DNA of 64,000 nucleotides from positions 868,001 through 932,000 of the forward strand of contig NZ_CP018139.1 of the NCBI RefSeq assembly GCF_001886615.1, given 5' to 3'. A model generated the notes under the pieces. That model was not told where the DNA came from and did no database searches. It saw only the letters and a program-made list of their open reading frames with translations. Source of the stretch: Halomonas aestuarii. Its GTDB lineage: Bacteria > Pseudomonadota > Gammaproteobacteria > Pseudomonadales > Halomonadaceae. The translations under genes and the position numbers were made by a program. This document shows, piece by piece, positions 29,679-38,703 of the stretch; within the stretch, counting starts at the first letter, position 1, and each line of letters opens with the position of its first letter.

Positions 29679-30914
29679 ATGCACGCTTTCTCCGCCCGCC
29701 TCGCCGCCCTGCTGCCGGCCCTGCTGATGAGCACGGGCCTTGCGGCCGCCCCCGATCCGGCCGACTGGGACGCCGTGCTCGACGAGGCCCGAGGCCAGAC
29801 GGTCTACTGGTATGCCTGGGCCGGCGATCAGCGCACCAACGACTACATCGACTGGGTGGCCGGGCGGGTCGACGAACGGTTCGACGTCACGCTCGAACAC
29901 GTCAAGATCGGCAATACCGCCGAGGCGGTCTCCCGGGTGCTGGCGGAGAAGCAGGCCGGCAACGATGACGCCGGCAACGTCGACCTGATCTGGATCAACG
30001 GCGAGAACTTCGCCGCCATGAAGGAGAACGACCTGCTGTTCGGGCCCTTCGCCCATGCGCTGCCGAACTTCGCCCTGACCCGCCCCGAGCAAAACCCCGA
30101 GGTCGTCACCGACTTCACCCTGCCCACCGAGGGCTACGAGTCGCCCTGGGGCCGGGCGCAGATCACCTATTACTACGACAGCGACGCCTTCCGCGGGGAC
30201 AGCGGGGAGGTCGAGACGCCGCCCCAGGACGTCGACGAACTGCTGGCCTGGGCCCGGGCGAACCCGGGCCGCTTCACCTACCCGCGGATTCCCGACTTCA
30301 CCGGCAGCACCTTCCTCAAGCAGGCGTTGATCGAGCTGAGCGACCAAGGCGAGGCGCTCTACGCGCCGGTCGAGGAGAGCGACTTCGCCGCCGTCACCGC
30401 GCCGCTGTGGGACTACCTGGATGCCCTGCACCCCCACCTGTGGCGCAGTGGCCGCCAGTTTCCCGCCAGCGGGCCCGAGATGCGCAGCCTGATGGGCGAC
30501 GGCGCGCTGTCGCTGGCCTTCACCTTCACGCCCTCGGAGCCGGCCGCGGCGGTGGCCGACTACGAGCTGCCGGAGAGCACGCGCAGCTACGTGCCGAAGA
30601 GCGGCACCCTGGGCAACGTGCACTTCGTGGCCATCCCCTTCAACTCGCCCCACCAGGCCGGCGCCATGGTGGTCTCCAACTTCCTGCTGTCGCCGGAGGC
30701 CCAGGCGACCAAGCAGGACCTCGACGTCTGGGGAGATCGCACCGTGCTCGACGTGGCCCGCCTGGAGGAAGCCGACCGGGCGCTGTTCACCCTGGAGACG
30801 AGCAACCCGGCGATGCTGCCGGCGGGCGCCCTTGAGCGGACGCTGCCCGAGCCGCACCCGAGCTGGATGACGGCCCTGCAGGACGCCTGGCAGGCCCGCT
30901 ACATCGGCCAATGA
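29679..30914 (+). CDS. ynjB: ABC transporter substrate-binding protein, YnjB family
   Basis: A 411-residue periplasmic protein with a signal peptide (about 1-24, ending GLAAA). VYWYAWAGDQRTNDYIDW, VDLIWINGENFAAM and the C-terminal HPSWMTALQDAW are typical of the YnjB group, which is distantly related to thiamine and iron binding proteins. Start chosen for AGGA 9 nt upstream; an ATG five codons earlier is possible. Ligand unknown. Confidence 0.85.
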   Translation: MHAFSARLAALLPALLMSTGLAAAPDPADWDAVLDEARGQTVYWYAWAGDQRTNDYIDWVAGRVDERFDVTLEHVKIGNTAEAVSRVLAEKQAGNDDAGNVDLIWINGENFAAMKENDLLFGPFAHALPNFALTRPEQNPEVVTDFTLPTEGYESPWGRAQITYYYDSDAFRGDSGEVETPPQDVDELLAWARANPGRFTYPRIPDFTGSTFLKQALIELSDQGEALYAPVEESDFAAVTAPLWDYLDALHPHLWRSGRQFPASGPEMRSLMGDGALSLAFTFTPSEPAAAVADYELPESTRSYVPKSGTLGNVHFVAIPFNSPHQAGAMVVSNFLLSPEAQATKQDLDVWGDRTVLDVARLEEADRALFTLETSNPAMLPAGALERTLPEPHPSWMTALQDAWQARYIGQ

Positions 30915-30960
30915 GGACGACGGTCAGCGCCCCGGTCGCACACCAGGCGAGGCACACCCG

Positions 30961-32643
30961 ATGATGCTGCGCCTGGCACCCGCGCTCATCGTCACCCTGC
31001 TGGTCGCGCCGATCCTGGCGGGCCTCGCCATGGCCCTGCTGCCGGCCTTCGGCTACCTGCCGGCGCTCGGCGGGGACGACATCTCCCTGGCGCCCTGGCG
31101 GGCACTGGCCGCCCAGCCGGGCATCGGGCGATCGGTCGCCATCAGCTTCGCCAGCGGACTCATCGCCACCGCCATCTCGCTGGCGGTGGTGCTGCTCTAC
31201 CTGGCGGCCGCCACGGGCAGCCGGCTGGACCGCTGGATCCGGCGCCTGGTCTCGCCCCTGCTCTCCATTCCCCATGCCGCCGCGGCCTTCGGGCTGGCCT
31301 TCCTGATCGCCCCTTCCGGGCTGATCGCGCGGCTGGCGTCACCAACGCTGACGGGCTGGGAGCGCCCGCCGGACCTGCTGATCGTCCAGGACCCCTGGGG
31401 GCTGTCGCTGATCGCGGGGCTGGTGATCAAGGAGGTGCCCTTCCTGCTGTTGATGAGCCTGGCGGCGCTGCCCCAGCTCGACCCCGAGCGTCGCGTGGCC
31501 ATGGCCCGTTCACTGGGCTATCGACCCGCCATCGCCTGGCTCAAGGTCGTGGCGCCGGCCCTCTACCCGCTGATCCGCCTGCCGGTGTTCGCGGTCATCG
31601 CCTACGCCTCGTCGGTGGTGGACGTGGCGATGATCCTGGGCCCCACCCTGCCGCCGACGCTGGCCGTGTCGATCCTCACCTGGTTCAGCGACCCCGACCT
31701 CGACCAGCGCTTCCTGGCCTCGGCCGGCGCGATCCTGCAACTCGGCGTCACCGCCGCGGCGCTGCTGGCCTGGTGGGGGCTGGAGCGGCTCGTGGCCAGG
31801 CTGATGAACGTCTGGATCGCCCGCGGCGGCCGCCGGCGGGGCGAGACCTGCCTGCACGTCGGCGGCAAGCTGTGGATCCTGCTCGCCACGGGGGTCGCCT
31901 TCGCCGGCATCGCCGGCCTGGCGATCTACTCGGTGGCCGGATTCTGGCGGTTTCCCGACGCCCTGCCCCGCAGCATGACGCTGGACCACTGGGCCCAGGC
32001 GCTGCCCTCCCTGGGCGGGCCTCTCGCCTCGACGGCCCTGATCGCGCTGGGCTCGACCCTGCTCGCCGGGGTGCTGGCCCTGGCGGCCCTGGAGAACGAG
32101 CAGCGCACCGGGCGAGCCGCCTCGAAGGCCCTCTGGCTGCTCTACCTCCCGCTGATCGTGCCCCAGATCGCCTTCCTGTTCGGCCTGGTGGTGGTGATGG
32201 AGCAGCTCGGCACCCGGCCGACCCACGGCCTGATCACCTTCGGTCACCTGCTGTTCGTGCTGCCCTATGTCTTCCTCTCGCTCTCGGAGGCCTACCGGCG
32301 CCTCGACCCGCGCTGGTCCCAGCTGGCCCTGACGCTCGGCGTCTCGCGCAATGCGGCCTTCTGGCGGGTCCGCCTGCCGATGCTGCTGGCCCCCCTGCTG
32401 ACCGCCCTTGCCGTGGGGCTGGCGGTGAGCATCGGCCAGTATCTGCCCACCCAGCTGCTGGGCGCGGGACGGGTGACCACCGTCACCACCGAGGCGGTCT
32501 CGCTGGCCGCCGGCGGCAATCGGCGTGTGATCGGGGTCTGGGCGCTGGTCCAGGCCTGCCTGCCGCTGGTGGGCTTCGTGATCGCCATCGGCCTGCCGAG
32601 GTTGCTATGGTCGAACCGCCGCGGCATGCAGGGAGCCCCATGA
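30961..32643 (+). CDS. ynjC: ABC transporter permease, YnjC family (double permease)
   Basis: A 560-residue membrane protein with two permease domains of about 260 residues each, as in YnjC and ThiP. EAA-type loops lie near MARSLGYRPAIAWLKV in the first half and LALTLGVSRNAAFWRVRLP in the second. It follows the binding-protein gene by 46 bp and overlaps the ATPase gene by 4 bp. Confidence 0.87.
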   Translation: MMLRLAPALIVTLLVAPILAGLAMALLPAFGYLPALGGDDISLAPWRALAAQPGIGRSVAISFASGLIATAISLAVVLLYLAAATGSRLDRWIRRLVSPLLSIPHAAAAFGLAFLIAPSGLIARLASPTLTGWERPPDLLIVQDPWGLSLIAGLVIKEVPFLLLMSLAALPQLDPERRVAMARSLGYRPAIAWLKVVAPALYPLIRLPVFAVIAYASSVVDVAMILGPTLPPTLAVSILTWFSDPDLDQRFLASAGAILQLGVTAAALLAWWGLERLVARLMNVWIARGGRRRGETCLHVGGKLWILLATGVAFAGIAGLAIYSVAGFWRFPDALPRSMTLDHWAQALPSLGGPLASTALIALGSTLLAGVLALAALENEQRTGRAASKALWLLYLPLIVPQIAFLFGLVVVMEQLGTRPTHGLITFGHLLFVLPYVFLSLSEAYRRLDPRWSQLALTLGVSRNAAFWRVRLPMLLAPLLTALAVGLAVSIGQYLPTQLLGAGRVTTVTTEAVSLAAGGNRRVIGVWALVQACLPLVGFVIAIGLPRLLWSNRRGMQGAP

Positions 32644-33275
32644 ATACCCCCCATCGACTCGACCTCGACGACGTCCGTATCCGCCTGGGCGGCCAGACAC
32701 TGGTGGCGCTCGATGCCCGCATCGGGCCGGGCGAGGTGCTCACCGTCATGGGCCCGTCCGGCTCGGGCAAGTCGACCCTGCTGGCCTACCTGGCCGGCTT
32801 CCTGGCCCCCGAGTTCCAGGCTACCGGCCGCATCCTGCTGGACGGCCGCGACCTCGGCGACCTGCCGGCCGAACGCCGCGGCATCGGCCTGCTGTTCCAG
32901 GACCCGCTGCTCTTCCCCCACCTGTCGGTGGCCGGCAACCTGCGCTTCGGCATGCCCCGGGCCACCGCCGACAAGGCCGCCCGGGTCGAGCAGGCCCTGG
33001 CCCGCATCGGCCTCGCCGACTACGGCCACCGCGACCCGGCCACGCTGTCCGGGGGCCAGAAGGCCCGGGTGGCGCTGATGCGGCTGCTGCTGTCGGCCCC
33101 CTGCGCGGTGCTGCTGGACGAGCCCTTCTCGAAGCTCGACACCCACCTGCGCCAGGAGATGCGCCAGCTCGTGTTCGATCGCCTGCGCGAGGCCGGCCTG
33201 CCGAGCCTGCTGGTCACCCACGACCGCGAGGACGCCGCGGCGGCCGGTGGGCGGGTGATCGAGCTGTCGTCCTGA
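32640..33275 (+). CDS. ynjD: ABC transporter ATPase, YnjD family
   Basis: A 211-residue ATPase. Walker A GPSGSGKSTLLAYLAG, Q-loop LLFQDPLLFPHL, signature LSGGQKARVALMRLL, Walker B AVLLDEPFSKLD and switch His in VTHDRED are intact. Its ATG overlaps the permease stop (ATGA). Last gene of the kinase-ynjBCD operon, converging on the next gene 12 bp away. Confidence 0.9.
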   Translation: MNTPHRLDLDDVRIRLGGQTLVALDARIGPGEVLTVMGPSGSGKSTLLAYLAGFLAPEFQATGRILLDGRDLGDLPAERRGIGLLFQDPLLFPHLSVAGNLRFGMPRATADKAARVEQALARIGLADYGHRDPATLSGGQKARVALMRLLLSAPCAVLLDEPFSKLDTHLRQEMRQLVFDRLREAGLPSLLVTHDREDAAAAGGRVIELSS

Positions 33276-33287
33276 GCCATGGCGGAC

Positions 33288-33986
33288 TCAGGCCGGCTCC
33301 TGCCACCTCAGGCCGTGAGGGTCGAAGCCTCCCACCAGGTGCGGCTTGACGACCTCGAACCAGGGCGAGAGATCGAAGTCCCGCGGGGTGAACAGCGTAT
33401 GGTGGCGACGGCGGAACACCCGCGAACGCCCCGCCACGGGGATCGGCAGGATCGGGTAGCTTACCGACTGGAAGGCCTCGGCGATCAGGGTCGAGCAGAT
33501 GGCCCGGGTGGGGTCCCCGCTGCCCAGCCCCAGCATGTGGCGTCGCCAGGGCATGGGGACGGGCGGCAGGGGGAGCAGGTAGCGAGCCAGGTCCAGGAGG
33601 TTGCGCAGGTCATAGCGGTGGCCCACCCGCCCGCAGGCAAAGGCGACCAGGCGGTCGATCTCGTCCGGGCCCAACCCCACCGGGCGGCAGATGCGCAGCG
33701 CATGGCCCTCGTAGGCCGCCAAGCCCACGATTCGCACCCCCTCCGACAGATCCGCCTCGACGAAGCCGCCATCCCCCACGTAGAGGGCGGCGTGGGACCA
33801 GGTCGACTGCGTGAGGTACTTGATCACCGTGCTGATCCGAGAGGAGCCTTCGACCAGCAGGACGTCACCGGGCTCGAGAAAGGCCTGGATATCCTCCTCG
33901 ACCGGCTGCTGGGGACGGTACCAGGGCCTCGGGCAGGAGAGCCAGCCCCCGAGCCCGTGGCCGCATCGATCGAGCATGCTCGACAT
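33288..33986 (-). CDS. YiiX/YebB-like NlpC/P60-fold protein
   Basis: A 232-residue permuted papain-fold protein of the YiiX type. GDVLLVEG, STWSHAALYVGDG (His), and AICSTLIAEAFQSV (Cys) give the catalytic Cys-His pair in permuted order. No signal peptide is visible. GGGAGGAG precedes the ATG at 33986. The family may cleave amide or ester bonds in lipids or peptides. Last gene of a minus-strand group with a membrane protein and DUF3179. Confidence 0.8.
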   Translation of the reverse strand: MSSMLDRCGHGLGGWLSCPRPWYRPQQPVEEDIQAFLEPGDVLLVEGSSRISTVIKYLTQSTWSHAALYVGDGGFVEADLSEGVRIVGLAAYEGHALRICRPVGLGPDEIDRLVAFACGRVGHRYDLRNLLDLARYLLPLPPVPMPWRRHMLGLGSGDPTRAICSTLIAEAFQSVSYPILPIPVAGRSRVFRRRHHTLFTPRDFDLSPWFEVVKPHLVGGFDPHGLRWQEPA

Positions 33987-34003
33987 TCTACTCCTCCCGT
34001 CGC

Positions 34004-34555
34004 TCATGGCGTGGAGGCGGCCAGTCGCCTGGCCAGGGTAGCGAGACTCGCCAGCAACAGCAGCACCGCCAACGGCAGCAGCCAGGGGAGCAACGGGCTC
34101 AGTACGCCGGCCAGCGGCAGCCCCAGCCAGATCAGCACTATCGGCGCGCAACAGGCGCCGCCCGCCAGCAGGGCCGGCAGCGCGGCCAGCAGGGAGCCGC
34201 CGGGGGGGTGCCAGGCGCAGTGGATCGCCGCGCGACGCACCCGCCAGCCCAGCACTAGGTTGCCACCCAGCAGCAGGCCGATCCCCAGGCCCAGCAGGGT
34301 ATTGAGCGGGCTGAAGGTCCAGACCCAGGGGCCGGCCTCGATCAGGCCCACCGGCTCGAAGTGGAAGGGGCCGCGTGCCTGCCAGACCCGATCCCAGGCG
34401 GGAAAGCGCGCGGCAAGCCCGCCGCCCCCACCGGGGCCGAGGTCGCCGATCATCCAAAGGTAGAGCGCGGCATAGGCGAGCCCACACCCCCCGACGAGCA
34501 CCGCGTTCCGGGGGCGCCCGACCAGGGCATCGCGCAGGGCGGCGAGCGCGGTCAT
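34004..34555 (-). CDS. Small membrane protein with a Cys-Cys pair
   Basis: A 183-residue protein with about four predicted membrane helices and a CC motif in GGACCAPIVLIWLGL near residue 140. The family is not recognised. Its ATG overlaps the stop of the DUF3179 gene (ATGA), so the two are co-translated. A redox or metal role for the Cys pair is possible but unproven. Confidence 0.6.
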   Translation of the reverse strand: MTALAALRDALVGRPRNAVLVGGCGLAYAALYLWMIGDLGPGGGGGLAARFPAWDRVWQARGPFHFEPVGLIEAGPWVWTFSPLNTLLGLGIGLLLGGNLVLGWRVRRAAIHCAWHPPGGSLLAALPALLAGGACCAPIVLIWLGLPLAGVLSPLLPWLLPLAVLLLLASLATLARRLAASTP

Positions 34556-35595
34556 GGCACGTCCTCCGCCGCCCCGTAGAGCAGGGTATCGGGATAGAAC
34601 GCCGCCCAGGCGAACCACATGGCCTCGAAGGCATGGATCGGACCGAGGGCCTCGGTGCCGCCGCCGCTGACGCCCGCCGGGCCGAAGGTCAGGTCATCGA
34701 CGCGGATCTCGACCCGCCGGGGATTGTGAAAGACCCAACCGGTCGCCAGGTCGGCGTCGGAGATCACCGTATAGTGGCTGTCGCCGACGGCAAGCTCGAT
34801 CACCGCCTCGCGGCGCAGCGCCTCGCGGGTCACGGCGGCCGCGCCCTGGATGGTGCGAAAGCCCAGCACGCTGGCCTTGGGCGGCAGGCGGCGGCTCTCG
34901 GTCATCACCGGAAAGAGCCGGGCGCTCTGCGGGCGATAGTAGCCGCGCAACGGGGCGTAGCTGCCGTAGGGGTCGTGTCGATAGTTGCGCACGTGGCCGG
35001 TCTCGCGGCTAAGCACCCGGGTGTCCGGATGACGCGTCTTCCAGGCGTCCCAGGTGGTCCAGACCAGGCGCAGCTCCTCGAGCCCTCGCCCCGCCAGCGG
35101 GCCGTCGATGGCCACGCCGAGCATCTGCGGCACCTCGCTGCCGGTGGTGCGGTCATACATGACCAGGTTGCTGTTGACCAGCCGGCCGGAGACGCCGAGT
35201 TCGGCGTCGCCGCGATGAAAGCCCAGGGCGCTGCCGGTCAGCGGGCAGTAGGTGATGCTGACGGGGCGGCCGTCCACGGTGTCGTTGACGATCTCGTGCC
35301 ACACCAGGATACGCTGCGGATAGGCGCGGGCCTCGCCGCCCAGGTAGAGGCCGATAACGAGGTCGTCCGGCGCGAGCCGCGCCTCGGCCGCCGAGTGGAA
35401 GCGGGGCCGGTCGATGGAGGGGATGCCGTCCTTGCCGGGGCCGCCGGCGCGCACCGCCTCGCGGAACTCCTGCAGGGAGTACGCCAGGGGCACGCGGGGC
35501 GTTTCCTCGGTGGGCAGCGCCGCCAGTGCCGCCGTCGGTGACAGCAGCAGCCAGGCGACAAACACCAAGAGCGTGGGACAACGCCACCGGGACAT
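34552..35595 (-). CDS. DUF3179 domain-containing secreted protein
   Basis: A 347-residue protein with a signal peptide (about 1-25). The DUF3179 core is seen in PRVPLAYSLQEFREAVRAGG-like and GEARAYPQRILVWHEIVND segments, a Cys in YCPLTGSALGF, and a C-terminal FAWAAFYPDT block. The function of the family is not known. GGGAGG precedes the ATG. First gene of a group with the CC-motif membrane protein and the YiiX-like protein. Confidence 0.85.
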   Translation of the reverse strand: MSRWRCPTLLVFVAWLLLSPTAALAALPTEETPRVPLAYSLQEFREAVRAGGPGKDGIPSIDRPRFHSAAEARLAPDDLVIGLYLGGEARAYPQRILVWHEIVNDTVDGRPVSITYCPLTGSALGFHRGDAELGVSGRLVNSNLVMYDRTTGSEVPQMLGVAIDGPLAGRGLEELRLVWTTWDAWKTRHPDTRVLSRETGHVRNYRHDPYGSYAPLRGYYRPQSARLFPVMTESRRLPPKASVLGFRTIQGAAAVTREALRREAVIELAVGDSHYTVISDADLATGWVFHNPRRVEIRVDDLTFGPAGVSGGGTEALGPIHAFEAMWFAWAAFYPDTLLYGAAEDVP

Positions 35596-35758
35596 GGATC
35601 ACCTCCCTGTGCGGCGCAGACCGGCGCGCCGCGAGTGCCGGCGCCGCCCGGAGTGGGCGGGCTCATCCCTCTGTCGCCCGGTGCCGCACGACCTTACGTC
35701 GCGATAAGCGGTAAGCTGGTGGCGGCGATCGCGCCCGAGGACCATAAGGAGAGACAGC

Positions 35759-36451
35759 ATGCCGGCGAGGCCGCGGCTCAGCATCATCGTTCCGAGCCTC
35801 GATGAGGCCGTCATCATCGAGACGCAGCTGACCCGCCTCGCCCCCCTGCGCGAGAGGGGCGTGGAGGTCCTGGTCGTGGACGGCGGCAGCCGCGACGATA
35901 CGCCGAGCCGGGCCGCCGCACTGGCCACGCGGGTGATCGAGAGCGAGTCCGGCCGCGCCCGGCAGATGAATGCCGGGGCGCGCGAGGCCCGCGGCCGGCA
36001 CCTGCTGTTCCTGCACGCCGACACCCGGCTCCCGCCGGGGGCCGAGAGTGCGATCGCCTCGGCGCTGTCGCGACGACACGTCTGGGGGCGCTTCGATGTC
36101 CGGCTGGCGGGGGATCATCCGCTGCTGGGCGTCATCGCCTTCGCCATGAACCGGCGATCCCGCCTGACGGGCATCGCCACCGGCGACCAGGGCCTGTTCA
36201 TGACCCGCGAGGCCTTCGAGGCCGCGGGCGGCTTTCCCGACCAGCCGCTGATGGAGGACATCGAGATGTCGCGACGCCTGAAGCGGCTGTCGCCGCCGGC
36301 CTGCCTGGGAGAGAAGGTGACGACCTCGGGGCGGCGCTGGGAGCGCCAGGGCGCCTGGCGGACCATCCTGCTGATGTGGCGGCTGCGCTGGCGCTACTGG
36401 CGCGGCGCCTCCCCTGACGACCTGGCCCGGGACTACCACCATGTCCGCTGA
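35759..36451 (+). CDS. TIGR04283-type glycosyltransferase (arsenosugar-associated family)
   Basis: A 230-residue GT2-family glycosyltransferase. LSIIVPSLDEAVIIETQL, VDGGSRDDTPSRAA and LHADTRLPPGA mark the nucleotide-sugar site; GDQGLFMTREAFEAAGGFP and MEDIEMSRRLKRL complete the active site. This family and the next gene's family are usually adjacent and are named for arsenosugar biosynthesis, but no arsenic methyltransferase gene is near. AAGGAG precedes the start. Overlaps the next gene by 11 bp. Confidence 0.85.
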   Translation: MPARPRLSIIVPSLDEAVIIETQLTRLAPLRERGVEVLVVDGGSRDDTPSRAAALATRVIESESGRARQMNAGAREARGRHLLFLHADTRLPPGAESAIASALSRRHVWGRFDVRLAGDHPLLGVIAFAMNRRSRLTGIATGDQGLFMTREAFEAAGGFPDQPLMEDIEMSRRLKRLSPPACLGEKVTTSGRRWERQGAWRTILLMWRLRWRYWRGASPDDLARDYHHVR

Positions 36452-37091
36452 TCCTCGCGGCCGCTTTCCCCTGGCGATACTGGCCAAGGCGCCGATCCCC
36501 GGACGGGTGAAGACGCGGCTGATCCCGGCCCTGGGCGCCGAGGGGGCCTGCCGGCTCCACGAGCGACTGCTGCGCCATGCCCTGGACGTGGCCCTGGCGG
36601 CCACCGTGCCGGAGCGCATCACGCTGTGGACCGCCCTGGATCATGGCCACCCGCTCTTCCAGGCCCTGGCGGCCGAGCACGGGATCACCCTTCGCGCCCA
36701 GCCCGAGGGGGACCTGGGCGAGCGCATGCATCGCGCCCTGGCGGCCATGGAGGCACCGGGACTGCTGATTGGCAGCGACTGTCCGGCCCTCACCCCGACG
36801 CTGCTGACCCTATGCCGTGCGGCGCTGAACGACGCCGACGGCGTCTTCCTGCCGGTCGAGGATGGCGGCTATGCGCTGGTGGGGGTCCGGCGGTCCGATC
36901 GCCACCTCTTCACCGCCATCGACTGGGGCAAGAACCAGGTCATGGCGCAGACCCGCGAGCGTGCCGAGGCACTGGGCTGGCGGCTGGCCTGCCCCGCCCG
37001 CCTCTGGGACGTCGACCGGCCGGAGGACCTCGAGCGCCTGGCCCGGCACGGAGAGCCGTTCACGGGCATCACGCCCGACGATCGGGGATGA
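36441..37091 (+). CDS. TIGR04282-type glycosyltransferase (DUF2064)
   Basis: A 216-residue GT-A-fold protein. LAILAKAPIPGRVKTRLIPALG, IGSDCPALTP and PVEDGGYALVGV are hallmarks of the DUF2064/TIGR04282 family. It forms a translationally coupled pair with the TIGR04283 gene. The acceptor is unknown; arsenosugar synthesis is the family label rather than something this window shows. Confidence 0.85.
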   Translation: MSADPRGRFPLAILAKAPIPGRVKTRLIPALGAEGACRLHERLLRHALDVALAATVPERITLWTALDHGHPLFQALAAEHGITLRAQPEGDLGERMHRALAAMEAPGLLIGSDCPALTPTLLTLCRAALNDADGVFLPVEDGGYALVGVRRSDRHLFTAIDWGKNQVMAQTRERAEALGWRLACPARLWDVDRPEDLERLARHGEPFTGITPDDRG

Positions 37092-37335
37092 CGACCCACG
37101 GGATCATCCCGCGCCATCTCGCCCGGAGGCGCGGGCAGCCATCGCCCCCACGGTCACGCGGCTCATCGGCCACGCTGGGGTCGAAACGCGCCTGGCCTCC
37201 CGTGATCCACGCCTCTTCTGTAAGGCCATCCTGGCCGCGACGACCCAGAGGGAGTTCCTCCCCTGCGGCTGAACGCAGCTGCTAGACTTTCCCGGCATCC
37301 GGGGACACCACCGCAAAGGGAGCAGGGGCGCATCG

Positions 37336-37914
37336 ATGGAAGAAAAGGAAGCAAGATTACAGAGACTCACGGCCGTCAGGCCACGCCTGGTCTCGTTCGC
37401 CCTCATGCACCTGCGTGATCGAAGCCAGGCCGAGGATGCCGTTCAGGAGGCGATGATGTCCGCCATCGAGAAGAATGACAGTTTTGCGGGACGATCCGGC
37501 TACGAGACCTGGGTCTTCGGGATCCTCAAGTACAAGATACTCGATGCCATGCGCGCTCAGAAGCGTCAAGGACGCTGGCAGCCCCTGGAGGACGAGGGCG
37601 ACGACGACGCCATCGACCGCCAGTTCCAGCAGAATGGCCGGTGGCGGGAAGATGCTCGCCCCTCCGGCTGGGGAGAGCCCGAGACGGCCTTCGAGAACGA
37701 CCACTTCTGGCAGGTCTTCGATGCCTGCATGATCGCCCTGCCGGAGAATGCCGCCCGGGTGTTTTCCCTGCGCGAGCTGATGGGGCTTTCCACCGACGAT
37801 ATCTGCCGGGAGCTCGGCATCAAGGAGAACAACTGCTGGGTCATGCTGCACCGTGCCCGGCTCAAGCTCCGGGCCTGCATCGAGCAGGGCTGGCTCAAGG
37901 GGGAAACCTCATGA
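37336..37914 (+). CDS. ECF-type RNA polymerase sigma factor
   Basis: A 192-residue sigma-70-family protein. Region 2 is seen in RDRSQAEDAVQEAMMSAI and TWVFGILKYKILDAMRA. Region 4 is seen in ARVFSLRELMGLSTDDICRELGIKENNCWVMLHRARLKLR. A 244-bp gap upstream should hold its promoter. Overlaps a 63-codon zinc-binding protein gene by 4 bp, the typical sigma/anti-sigma arrangement. Confidence 0.9.
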   Translation: MEEKEARLQRLTAVRPRLVSFALMHLRDRSQAEDAVQEAMMSAIEKNDSFAGRSGYETWVFGILKYKILDAMRAQKRQGRWQPLEDEGDDDAIDRQFQQNGRWREDARPSGWGEPETAFENDHFWQVFDACMIALPENAARVFSLRELMGLSTDDICRELGIKENNCWVMLHRARLKLRACIEQGWLKGETS

Positions 37915-38102
37915 TGATGTGCAGGGAGGCCACGCGCCTGATGTCGCTCAAGCAGGATCGTCCCCTCACCCTGCAGGAGAGGCTGTCGCTGCGGCTGCAC
38001 CTCGTCATGTGCGGCCCGTGCCGGGAGTGTGACAGGCAGTTCACGCTGCTCCATGGCGTCGGGAGGCATTTCGGCCCGAAGCAGGAAGATGACGGGCCCT
38101 GA
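37911..38102 (+). CDS. Small zinc-binding anti-sigma factor candidate
   Basis: A 63-residue protein starting in the sigma gene's stop (ATGA overlap). LRLHLVMCGPCRECDRQF contains the H-x3-C-x2-C core of zinc-binding anti-sigma factors (ZAS type). A further Cys lies at residue 4. No membrane segment, so it would act as a soluble anti-sigma, perhaps redox- or zinc-sensitive. Confidence 0.7.
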   Translation: MMMCREATRLMSLKQDRPLTLQERLSLRLHLVMCGPCRECDRQFTLLHGVGRHFGPKQEDDGP

Positions 38103-38109
38103 GGGCCCG
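38093..38109 (+). terminator. Short hairpin at the end of the sigma operon
   Basis: CGGGCCC-TGA-GGGCCCG, a 7-bp stem that includes the stop codon of the anti-sigma gene. No T run. The converging DUF302 gene ends 22 bp further on. Confidence 0.45.
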
Positions 38110-38131
38110 CCGATGGGTCATGGTGTCGATC

Positions 38132-38590
38132 TCACTGGCCGGCGGCCGCGCTGGCCACGCCCTCCAGCACGCCGGCGACCTTGTCCAGGGGCAGTTCACA
38201 GCCCTCGAGGCCGTGGCGCTCGGCCAGGTAGTGAGGGTCGTTCCACTCCAGCCGGACCCCCTCGTCGGTCTCCCTCACCACCATCTTCTGCGGCAAATCC
38301 AGCGCCACGCTGCCCTGGCACTGCATCATCGGCGTCCCCACCTTGGGGTTGCCAAAGATGAAGGTCCGGGTCGCCGGCAGTGACAGTCCCGCCTTCTTCG
38401 CATTGTCGGCATGATCGACGACGTTCATCAGGGTCAGCCCCTTTTCCTCGATCGCCGCCCGCAGCCGCTCCTCGACGCTTCCGATATCGTCGCTCGACGC
38501 GAGATGCCGGATGCCGTGCGTTTCCGCCAGAACCACCAGCGGCATGGCCAGGAGCACCCCCATGGCCGTTCCCTTCATCGATGTCCACAT
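38132..38590 (-). CDS. DUF302-family periplasmic protein
   Basis: A 152-residue protein with a signal peptide (about 1-22, ending VLAE) and a DUF302 domain: VEERLRAAIEEKGLTLMNVVDHADNA-type start, IFGNPKVGTPMM and a C-terminal PHYLAERHGL block. GGGGAG precedes the ATG at 38590. A second DUF302 gene lies at 39935. The family's function is not known. It converges on the ECF sigma operon. Confidence 0.8.
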   Translation of the reverse strand: MWTSMKGTAMGVLLAMPLVVLAETHGIRHLASSDDIGSVEERLRAAIEEKGLTLMNVVDHADNAKKAGLSLPATRTFIFGNPKVGTPMMQCQGSVALDLPQKMVVRETDEGVRLEWNDPHYLAERHGLEGCELPLDKVAGVLEGVASAAAGQ

Positions 38591-38703
38591 GACGACGCTC
38601 TCCCCGTTCACTGCAGTCCCGCTCAGCGTGGCCAACGTCCGGCCCCATGGCAAGGCACCCGGGCCCGATGTCTCGGGCCCGGGTGCATTAGGCCGACGGT
38701 GCG

